12,075 nt of DNA from positions 1-12,075 of the forward strand of contig DCIE01000063.1 of NCBI GenBank assembly GCA_002315765.1, in the 5' to 3' direction. Below are positions 6,621 to 12,075 of the stretch, piece by piece (position 1 is the stretch's first letter; every line of letters begins with the position of its first letter). Source of the DNA: Ruminococcaceae bacterium UBA1734 (GTDB taxonomy: Bacteria; Bacillota; Clostridia; Oscillospirales; Acutalibacteraceae). Under the pieces are notes generated by a model. The model was given only the letters and a program-made list of their open reading frames with translations, was not told where the DNA came from and ran no database searches. A program made the position numbers and the translations under genes.

Positions 6621-7886
6621 ATGCCTGATTACAGACGAAAAAAGCACGGCTTTTCCGATGCTTTAAGCAAGAAGAAACCAAAAAAGAATAATGGTAATTT
6701 CAGCGTTAAAATGCAACCGTCAAAAATTCAAAAGCAAGACACTGCCGCAATCCCTAAGGTGATAAAAGGTAAAAAGTTAACAGCAAAGGCAAAAATTCGG
6801 TCGTTAGTTATTATCGGAGTTGTTTTGGTTTTAATTGCAGGACTGATGTATTTGATTTTTCCTGCCGGTATTACCGAAAGTCTTTCGGATGCTTTTTTAT
6901 CTATCGGCTCGGGAAAATATCCGATTAGTGTTTTGGGTACCCAAATCGTATCGGTTGAAAGCGAAAGCAATAGTTATTATGTTTTAACCGATTCCAATGT
7001 TTATAACATTAATAATTCAGGAAGTGTAATTGATACTTATTATCACGGCTTCTCAGACCCGGTATTGAAAATTTCAAATACAAGAGCACTGATTTACGGT
7101 CAGGGACAAAACAACTTTGTTGTAAGAAGGACAAAGCATACCGTTTTTGAAAAAAGTACGGATAATCCCATAATCGCAGCTGATGTCTCGAACAGCGGCG
7201 TCTTTGCTGTTGCTACACTTAGTAACGATTATGCTTCAACTCTTTATGTTTACGATAAAAACGGAAATAATATTTATAAATGGAACTGCGCTAAAGACAT
7301 AATAAATTCAATATGTCTTTCTCAAAACGGTAAAAAAATTGCGGTATCTACCGTCAATTCGAATGTGGAAAAGCTTTCGTCCAAGGTACATATTTTTAAT
7401 TTTTCCGATACCGACTCCGAAAGCACATTTGATTATACGGATTGTACGGTTTACAGTTTAAAATCAAATTCCAAAGGTTTTTTTGTTATAACAAATCAAG
7501 GCTATGATTTTTATAACTGGAAAAACAAATCAAAAAGCGAAAACAAAAGCGATTTTCATATTTCAATGTTCAGGTGTGAAAACAGCGGTGCCATAACCGT
7601 GCTTAACAGAGAAAGCGACTATACCGATAATATCATTAATTATATTTCGCCGAAAGGTGTTAAGGAAAATGAATTTTCTTTTAAAGGAAATATAAGTGAT
7701 ATTAGGCTTTTGGGTTCACATATTTATATTATCAGTGAGGCGAATGTTTACATTTTTGATAAGACAGGTAAACAATTGTTTTCCGAGAAATGCGATTTTG
7801 ATGAAAAATATTTAATTGTAACCGGCTCTCAAAGTGTTGATATGATGTCGGACAATACAATCAAAAAAATAAAAATTAAGAATTGA
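6621..7886 (+). CDS. Membrane-anchored beta-propeller-like protein of unknown function
   Basis: The function is not known. The 421-residue product has a Lys/Arg-rich, probably cytoplasmic N-terminus (about 1-60), one hydrophobic helix (about 61-80, SLVIIGVVLVLIAGLMYLIF) and a long outside region. That region is built of short beta-strand units such as SNVYNINNSG, TLYVYDKNGNNIYKW and NVYIFDKTGKQLF, as in a WD40/PQQ-like propeller. The layout resembles proteins annotated as DUF5711 in clostridia, a name I recall rather than have tested. No catalytic motif is visible. It is tightly linked to the CvpA gene, since the stop codon overlaps the ribosome binding site of that gene, which suggests a shared envelope role. 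An upstream ATG (6591) would add ten residues. Confidence 0.75.
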   Translation: MPDYRRKKHGFSDALSKKKPKKNNGNFSVKMQPSKIQKQDTAAIPKVIKGKKLTAKAKIRSLVIIGVVLVLIAGLMYLIFPAGITESLSDAFLSIGSGKYPISVLGTQIVSVESESNSYYVLTDSNVYNINNSGSVIDTYYHGFSDPVLKISNTRALIYGQGQNNFVVRRTKHTVFEKSTDNPIIAADVSNSGVFAVATLSNDYASTLYVYDKNGNNIYKWNCAKDIINSICLSQNGKKIAVSTVNSNVEKLSSKVHIFNFSDTDSESTFDYTDCTVYSLKSNSKGFFVITNQGYDFYNWKNKSKSENKSDFHISMFRCENSGAITVLNRESDYTDNIINYISPKGVKENEFSFKGNISDIRLLGSHIYIISEANVYIFDKTGKQLFSEKCDFDEKYLIVTGSQSVDMMSDNTIKKIKIKN

Positions 7887-7889
7887 GGA
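7885..7889 (+). promoter_or_regulatory. Ribosome binding site deciding the cvpA-like start
   Basis: GAGGA, overlapping the stop codon of the previous gene, lies five bases before ATG 7895. This favours that start over the in-frame TTG at 7883. Confidence 0.65.
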
Positions 7890-7894
7890 AAATT

Positions 7895-8608
7895 ATGGTA
7901 TCAATAATAATTGATTTAATCGTCTTGGGAATTATCGTTATTTCCGCATTTTTGTCGGCAAAATACGGTTTTGTGAGAACCTTTGTTGAAATTGCCGGAT
8001 TTGTTGCCATATTAGTGCTTATTAATTCCGTTAGTACACCTATTGCCGAAAAAATTTATGACAAAAAAATAGAAACCTCTATTATTGAATCTGTGGGAGA
8101 AAAATCAACAGATTCCGGAGAAAAGGCTGTTGATAAGATATGGAACTCTCTTCCGAAGGTAATTACCGATAATGCATCAGACCTTGGAATATCAAAGCAG
8201 GAAATGGTTGATACTTACAATGACAGTGTTAAAAAGGGTGCCGATGATGCTACTGTTGAGTTATCTAAAAAAATAATAAAGCCTATTGTTGTTAAGGCGC
8301 TTTCTTTCGGTGTTTCGGCGGTTTTATTTATGGTGCTTAGTATTGTTGTTAAATTAATCGCAAGATTGCTTAACGGCTTAATTAAGAAAACCTTTGCAAG
8401 TAAACTTAATAAGATTCTCGGATATATTGTGGGAACTGTTAAGGGCGTTGCAATCGGGGCGATTTTTTGCCTTTTATTAATAGGTATAATAAGCATATTT
8501 AAAAACGGCATTTGGGTTTTTACCCCAAAAGTTGTTAATAATTCTTTTGCAGTTAAAATTATTAACGGTTTTTTACCTGAAAACGGTTTATTATCGTTCT
8601 TTAAATAA
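7895..8608 (+). CDS. CvpA family membrane protein
   Basis: This is a 237-residue integral membrane protein of the CvpA (colicin V production) family, whose cellular role in Gram-positives is poorly known. The N-terminus has the family pattern: a first helix at 3-20 starting with IIIDLIVLGI, then the KYGFVRTFVEIAGF turn, then a second helix at about 29-44. A charged soluble insert of about 85 residues (48-130) follows, then two more helices (134-153 and 183-202). The long insert between helices 2 and 3 is typical of clostridial members. The ATG at 7895 has a well-spaced GAGGA. It lies between the propeller-like protein gene and the Clp ATPase gene. Confidence 0.8.
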   Translation: MVSIIIDLIVLGIIVISAFLSAKYGFVRTFVEIAGFVAILVLINSVSTPIAEKIYDKKIETSIIESVGEKSTDSGEKAVDKIWNSLPKVITDNASDLGISKQEMVDTYNDSVKKGADDATVELSKKIIKPIVVKALSFGVSAVLFMVLSIVVKLIARLLNGLIKKTFASKLNKILGYIVGTVKGVAIGAIFCLLLIGIISIFKNGIWVFTPKVVNNSFAVKIINGFLPENGLLSFFK

Positions 8609-8638
8609 TTTATATTTTCACAAGGAGTATCCCAATTA

Positions 8639-10912
8639 ATGAAACTATGTAGCAAATGTAAAAAAAGACCGGCTGTTGTATTTCTTTCTAATCCGGCAAC
8701 ACCGAATGCGGAACCGGAGGGACTTTGTTTAGTATGTGCAAAAAGTCTCGGAATTAAGCCGGTTGACGATATGTTAAAATCAATGAATATGACTGACGAA
8801 GACATCGAAATGATGAGCAATCAGTTTATGGAATTGATGAATCCGGATGGTGATGGAATGGGTGATGAGGATTCTTTTGATATGGGAACAGCACCGGCTA
8901 TTCCGTTTATAAACAATCTTTTCGGCGGCTCAAACGAAAATAGTCCCGAAACCGAAAAATCAGATAACAAAAAGGGCGAAGAAAAGTCAAAGAAAAAGAA
9001 AAAAAGATTTTTGGACCAGTATGGCGAGAACTTAACCGAAAAAGCCAAGAACGGAAAGCTTGATGCAATAATCGGAAGAGAAAGAGAACTTAACAGAACC
9101 ATTCAAATTCTATCAAGGCGTTCAAAAAACAATCCTTGTTTAATAGGTGAACCGGGTGTTGGCAAAACGGCTATTGCAGAAGGATTGGCTCTTAAAATAG
9201 TTGCGGGAGATGCTCCGGCAAGGCTACTTGATAAAGAAATATATTTGCTGGATTTAACAAGTCTTGTTGCCGGTACCCAGTTTAGAGGACAGTTTGAAAG
9301 CAGGGTAAAGGGACTTATCAGTGAAGTTAAGTCTGCCGGAAATATTATTTTGTTTATTGATGAAATTCATAATATCGTAGGTGCCGGAGATTCGGCAGAG
9401 GGCTCTATGAATGCCGCTAATATATTAAAACCTGCCCTTTCCCGTGGAGAAATTCAGGTTATAGGAGCCACAACCTTTAAGGAATACAGAAAGTATATTG
9501 AAAAAGATGCGGCTCTTGAAAGAAGATTTCAGCCCGTAACGGTTGAAGAGCCTTCAATTAGTGATACAATTGATGTGTTGTTGGGAGTCAAGGGATATTA
9601 CGAAGGTTATCATAATGTTACCATTCCCGATGATATAGTAAAAACTGCCGTAATTTTATCCGAAAGATATATTACTGATAGATTTTTACCGGATAAAGCA
9701 ATTGATTTATTAGATGAGGCTTGTGCTTGTACTTCGCTTGAAAATAAGGCTATCGACGAGCTTTATGTTGCAAACAAAAAGGTTGCCGATGCTTCGAGAA
9801 AACTTGAAGAATTAACCCAAGACCAAACCGAAAATACCGATTATGAAAAACAGGCGATGCTAAAAGCGGAGATTGAAAGATACAAGGCGGTTGCCAACGG
9901 TCTTTACAGTGCCGCCGCCGATAATACCGTAACCGAAAAAGAACTTGCAAAGGTTATAGAAATATGGACAGGAATTCCGGCATCTAAAATTGAGGAAAGC
10001 GATTATAAAAAACTATTGACCTTAAACGAAAATCTTAATAGAAAGGTTATCGGACAAAACGAGGCAACAAAGCTTGTAACGGATGCCGTTAAGCGTTCAA
10101 GGGTTCATATCGGCGGAAATCGCCGACCTGCTTCCTTTATCTTTGTGGGCCCCACCGGTGTGGGAAAAACCCATCTTGTTAAGGTGCTTTCAAATGAACT
10201 GTTTGATACTCCCGAAACACTGATAAGGCTTGATATGTCGGAGTTTATGGAAAAACACTCGGTATCAAAGATTATCGGAGCGCCTCCCGGATATGTTGGA
10301 TATGATGAGGCAGGGCAGTTAACCGAAAAGGTCCGTAGAAAGCCTTATAGTGTCATTCTTTTTGATGAGATTGAAAAAGCACATCCCGATGTACTCAATG
10401 TACTTCTTCAAATACTTGATGACGGAAGAATTACCGATGCTCAGGGCAGGGTTGTAAATTTCCAAAATACTGTAATAGTTATGACTTCAAATGCCGGTTC
10501 TTCAAAGGCTGAAAATATGTTAGGCTTCGGAAAAACTCTTGAAGATGCATCAAAAGAAAAGGTTATCAGGGCTCTTAATGATTTCTTAAGACCTGAATTT
10601 ATAGCCCGTATAGACGAAATCGTGGTGTTTAAGCCACTTGGTGATAAAGACCTTGAAAAGATTGCCGAAATTGCGCTTGAAGAATTAAGAGATAATTTAT
10701 CCGAGAAGCATATCAAATTAGATTACGGAAAGGATGTTTGTTCCGAAATCGCTAAAAAAGCCAACGGTAAGGCGACAGGAGCCAGAGAAATCAGGAATAT
10801 AATAAGAAGGGAAATTGAAGGACAAATTGTTGACCTGCTTGTTGAAAACTTTGTAATTTCAAGCATAAATATCGCCGTAAAATCCGGAAAATTTATTGTT
10901 AATCACAGTTAG
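8639..10912 (+). CDS. ClpE-like Clp protease ATP-binding subunit with N-terminal zinc finger
   Basis: This is a Hsp100/Clp AAA+ unfoldase of 757 residues that would feed substrates to ClpP. The N-terminus is a C4 zinc finger (Cys4, Cys7, Cys30, Cys33) in place of the double Clp_N repeat, which is the layout of ClpE. A Met-rich acidic linker (about 41-84) and a Lys-rich stretch (111-123) follow. The first AAA+ domain has Walker A GEPGVGKT (170-177) and Walker B ILFIDEIH (237-244). A short helical middle region covers about 365-420. The second domain has Walker A GPTGVGKT (504-511) and Walker B VILFDEIEK (572-580). LGF at 628-630 fits a ClpP-docking loop. AAGGAG (8622-8627) precedes the ATG. 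No CtsR operator or ctsR/mcsAB genes are visible. The call as ClpE rests on architecture. Confidence 0.93.
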   Translation: MKLCSKCKKRPAVVFLSNPATPNAEPEGLCLVCAKSLGIKPVDDMLKSMNMTDEDIEMMSNQFMELMNPDGDGMGDEDSFDMGTAPAIPFINNLFGGSNENSPETEKSDNKKGEEKSKKKKKRFLDQYGENLTEKAKNGKLDAIIGRERELNRTIQILSRRSKNNPCLIGEPGVGKTAIAEGLALKIVAGDAPARLLDKEIYLLDLTSLVAGTQFRGQFESRVKGLISEVKSAGNIILFIDEIHNIVGAGDSAEGSMNAANILKPALSRGEIQVIGATTFKEYRKYIEKDAALERRFQPVTVEEPSISDTIDVLLGVKGYYEGYHNVTIPDDIVKTAVILSERYITDRFLPDKAIDLLDEACACTSLENKAIDELYVANKKVADASRKLEELTQDQTENTDYEKQAMLKAEIERYKAVANGLYSAAADNTVTEKELAKVIEIWTGIPASKIEESDYKKLLTLNENLNRKVIGQNEATKLVTDAVKRSRVHIGGNRRPASFIFVGPTGVGKTHLVKVLSNELFDTPETLIRLDMSEFMEKHSVSKIIGAPPGYVGYDEAGQLTEKVRRKPYSVILFDEIEKAHPDVLNVLLQILDDGRITDAQGRVVNFQNTVIVMTSNAGSSKAENMLGFGKTLEDASKEKVIRALNDFLRPEFIARIDEIVVFKPLGDKDLEKIAEIALEELRDNLSEKHIKLDYGKDVCSEIAKKANGKATGAREIRNIIRREIEGQIVDLLVENFVISSINIAVKSGKFIVNHS

Positions 10913-10917
10913 GAGGA
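10911..10917 (+). promoter_or_regulatory. Ribosome binding site deciding the mgtC-like start
   Basis: AGGAGGA overlaps the stop codon of the Clp gene and lies five bases before ATG 10923. This favours that start over the ATG at 10896, which would sit within the Clp gene. Confidence 0.75.
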
Positions 10918-10922
10918 TTACT

Positions 10923-11612
10923 ATGCAAACATTAAGAGAGTTCTTTATGGGTAATTCGGATAAATTAACCTACTTTTCGGTATTTGTAAGGGTTTTGTTT
11001 TCAATTCTTGCCGGTGGGTTTATCGGAAACGAAAGAGGAAGACACGGAAGTGCCGCAGGACTTAGGACTCATATTATTGTTTGTATCGGTGCTTGTATTT
11101 CCTCACTTACAGGTGTTTATATTGTTACTACAACTGCATTTTCCGGCGATATATTCAGAATTGCCGCACAGGTTATTTCCGGAATAGGTTTTTTAGGCGC
11201 CGGAATGATAATTGTTAAGAACACCAATATGATTACCGGTCTTACTACTGCGGCCGGACTTTGGGCAACCGGTGCCATTGGAGTTGCTATCGGATTTGGT
11301 TTTTATTGGGGAGCATTGCTTTCCACATTTGCCTGTGTGTTTACTGCTGCATTTCTTACAAGGTTTGAGAGAGAAAGAAAAATGTCTGTTAATCTATATG
11401 CCGAAATTAACAATCCAAGGTGCGCAGGTAATATTCACGATGCTATCAGAAATATAGTTTCAGGAGATGTTTTGATTGAGACAATTCCCGCCAAAAGCGG
11501 AATTAACGGAAGTTTAGGATTTTTTATCACTATTTCAAATCAGGAAGATTTTGAGGAACTTAGGAAAAAGATTTCCGATATGGATGGTGTGGCATTTGTA
11601 ATTCCCGAATAA
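10923..11612 (+). CDS. MgtC/SapB family membrane protein
   Basis: This is a 229-residue inner-membrane protein of the MgtC/SapB family, linked in other bacteria to magnesium limitation and membrane energetics; the function here is not known. The membrane domain has about five hydrophobic segments and the conserved blocks GNERGRHGSAAGLRTH (35-50), GIGFLGAG (87-94) and GLTTAAGLWA (106-115). A soluble C-terminal domain (about 155-229) has the beta-alpha-beta look of an ACT-like module, ending in DMDGVAFVIPE. The ATG at 10923 follows a strong AGGAGGA. It is co-directional and coupled with the Clp ATPase gene. The next gene is separated by 52 bases that carry a sporulation-type promoter. Confidence 0.88.
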   Translation: MQTLREFFMGNSDKLTYFSVFVRVLFSILAGGFIGNERGRHGSAAGLRTHIIVCIGACISSLTGVYIVTTTAFSGDIFRIAAQVISGIGFLGAGMIIVKNTNMITGLTTAAGLWATGAIGVAIGFGFYWGALLSTFACVFTAAFLTRFERERKMSVNLYAEINNPRCAGNIHDAIRNIVSGDVLIETIPAKSGINGSLGFFITISNQEDFEELRKKISDMDGVAFVIPE

Positions 11613-11616
11613 AGTG

Positions 11617-11644
11617 TAACATTTTTTCATCTTCGCCATACAAT
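11617..11644 (+). promoter_or_regulatory. Sigma-E/sigma-K-like sporulation promoter
   Basis: CATACAAT at 11637-11644 is a perfect match to the sigma-E -10 consensus known from Bacillus (CATACAnT). Thirteen bases upstream lies TAACATT (11617-11623), one mismatch from the sigma-E -35 pattern KMATATT. The same -10 region also fits sigma-K (AC, 16 bases, CATA...TA), so the two mother-cell sigma factors cannot be told apart by eye. Transcription would start near 11651, just before the ribosome binding site of the 47-residue gene. In B. subtilis spoVM is a sigma-E gene, which supports the call. Confidence 0.65.
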
Positions 11645-11664
11645 ATAGTATCGGAGGGTGAGTA

Positions 11665-11808
11665 ATGAGAAAACGAGCTATTAATAAAGGAATTGTAACA
11701 ATTACATTTGCTTTCGGACTGCTTATCAGTTGCTTTTGCCCGCCGAAATTTCTTATTGCAGTACTGTCAATTTGGATTATCATTTTAGGGTTGTCGTGCT
11801 GTAAATAG
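11665..11808 (+). CDS. Small hydrophobic protein (47 aa) upstream of spoVM
   Basis: This short reading frame starts at ATG 11665, with a strong GGAGGG (11653-11658) six bases upstream, and ends at TAG 11806. The product begins with the basic MRKRAINKG. Two hydrophobic segments follow (about 10-25 and 29-44), split by the Cys-Pro turn ISCFCPPK (21-28), and the end is SCCK. The four cysteines are at 23, 25, 45 and 46. The pattern suggests a small membrane hairpin with cysteines near the membrane surface. I do not recognise a named family. Its position between a sporulation-type promoter and spoVM, 15 bases before the latter, suggests mother-cell expression during sporulation. That is inference. 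Confidence 0.72.
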   Translation: MRKRAINKGIVTITFAFGLLISCFCPPKFLIAVLSIWIIILGLSCCK

Positions 11809-11823
11809 TTAGGCGGAATATTT

Positions 11824-11913
11824 ATGAAAGTTGTTGTGATTAAGAGTCCAAAGTTTTTAGGCGGAATACTCAGATTGATTTTCGGCATAAAAAAAGAAAA
11901 TATAAATACATAA
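11824..11913 (+). CDS. spoVM: Stage V sporulation protein SpoVM (29 aa)
   Basis: SpoVM is a tiny amphipathic peptide that recognises the curved outer forespore membrane and helps anchor the SpoIVA coat basement layer; it is also needed for cortex formation. The 29-residue product matches the B. subtilis 26-residue peptide across the core: MK at the start, then IKSPKFLGGILRLIFG (6-21), against IKxPKFLGGIxR in Bacillus. Pro9, known to matter for SpoVM membrane insertion and curvature sensing, and Lys7, Lys10, Gly13, Gly14 and Arg17 are kept. The tail (KKENINT) is slightly longer. The ATG at 11824 is preceded by AGGCGGA (11811-11817). It probably shares the promoter at 11617-11644 and ends before the terminator at 11961. 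It is easily missed by gene finders because of its size. Confidence 0.88.
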   Translation: MKVVVIKSPKFLGGILRLIFGIKKENINT

Positions 11914-11960
11914 AGCAAAGGAAATCTTTTATCCATTAAACAATACATTTAAGGTTATTT

Positions 11961-11997
11961 GTGTAATCCCGATTATTTCGGGGTTACGCTTTTTTTT
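11961..11997 (+). terminator. Rho-independent terminator after spoVM
   Basis: A 12-pair stem joins GTGTAATCCCGA (11961-11972) with TCGGGGTTACGC (11978-11989), including two G-U pairs, around a five-base loop. A run of eight T (11990-11997) follows. It ends the spoVM unit and perhaps the whole upstream run. Confidence 0.9.
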
Positions 11998-12014
11998 GCA
12001 TTTTTTAGAAAATA

Positions 12015-12052
12015 AAAAAAGATACCTACTTTTTTCAGTAAGTATCTTTTTT
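12015..12052. terminator. Symmetric hairpin, probable bidirectional terminator
   Basis: A 16-pair stem with one mismatch joins AAAAAAGATACCTACT (12015-12030) with AGTAAGTATCTTTTTT (12037-12052) around a six-base loop. The A-tract and T-tract arms allow it to work on both strands, so it may serve a minus-strand gene coming in from the right. The last 23 bases (12053-12075) are more GC-rich and hold no recognisable feature. Confidence 0.75.
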
Positions 12053-12075
12053 GGCGGGCAAGACGGCGCGAAATT

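Noticed and set aside
8609..8638. A separate promoter or CtsR operator before the Clp gene
   Set aside because: The 30-base gap contains only the ribosome binding site and AT-rich sequence. No paired GGTCAAA-type heptads or well-spaced -35/-10 boxes were seen.
8215..8820. Minus-strand frame of 201 codons across cvpA and the start of the Clp gene
   Set aside because: It is antisense to two recognisable proteins and has no domain pattern of its own, so it is a shadow frame.
8990..9007. A-rich run in the Clp gene (AAAGAAAAAGAAAAAAAGA) as a possible slippage site
   Set aside because: The A-runs encode a Lys-rich linker in the normal frame, and the gene continues intact for more than 600 codons. 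The A7 run is short and not placed as a standard slippery heptamer with a following structure.
11535..11948. Minus-strand frame of 137 codons covering the end of the mgtC-like gene and the small genes
   Set aside because: It runs opposite to the two small genes, which have good ribosome binding sites, a promoter and a recognisable SpoVM product. The frame itself resembles no known protein.
12035..12073. A minus-strand frame entering from the right edge, ending in a stop at 12035-12037 inside the hairpin
   Set aside because: Only 12 codons are visible and most of them overlap the terminator stem. It could be the end of a convergent gene, but nothing in the sequence supports this over chance.
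12053..12075. The GC-rich tail as the 3' end of a tRNA or other structured RNA on the minus strand
   Set aside because: The minus strand reads ...GCCCGCCA, but no T-loop consensus (GTTCRA) or pairing partner is visible in the few remaining bases.

Overview
The window is one strand-coherent block of AT-rich, low-GC DNA. It carries housekeeping genes in the style of the Bacillota (Firmicutes), all on the + strand. The signs of a spore-forming clostridial host, probably Oscillospirales/Ruminococcus-like, are strong AGGAGG-type ribosome binding sites, a ClpE-like zinc-finger Clp ATPase, an EcfA1-EcfA2-EcfT-TruA run, and a tiny SpoVM homologue behind a mother-cell sigma-type promoter. The taxonomic placement below phylum is inference.

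Layout. Positions 1-184 look like the end of an insertion sequence whose transposase starts on the minus strand and runs off the left edge. It seems to carry a one-base frameshift near position 18. A sigma-A promoter (232-260) then starts a long run of tightly packed genes. First comes Holliday-junction processing: ruvC, ruvA and ruvB. An RlmI-like SAM methyltransferase without a visible PUA domain follows. Next is the energizing module of an ECF vitamin/metal transporter (ecfA1, ecfA2, ecfT), then truA (tRNA pseudouridine synthase). After truA lie a membrane-anchored beta-propeller-like protein, a CvpA-family membrane protein, a ClpE-like unfoldase and an MgtC/SapB membrane protein. From 291 to 11612 the genes overlap or lie at most about 30 bases apart, and no terminator hairpin was seen between them, so they could be one operon or several overlapping ones.

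After the MgtC gene, a sigma-E/sigma-K-like promoter (11617-11644) precedes two very small genes. One encodes a 47-residue hydrophobic Cys-containing protein (11665-11808) and the other a 29-residue SpoVM-like amphipathic peptide (11824-11913). A strong intrinsic terminator (11961-11997) and a second, symmetric one (12015-12052) close the block.

Most of the window is ordinary core genome. The parts most worth attention are the small sporulation pair with its own promoter, the Met-rich acidic linker of the Clp ATPase next to two uncharacterised membrane proteins, and the repeat structure at the insertion-sequence end. I found no convincing new defence or mobile system.
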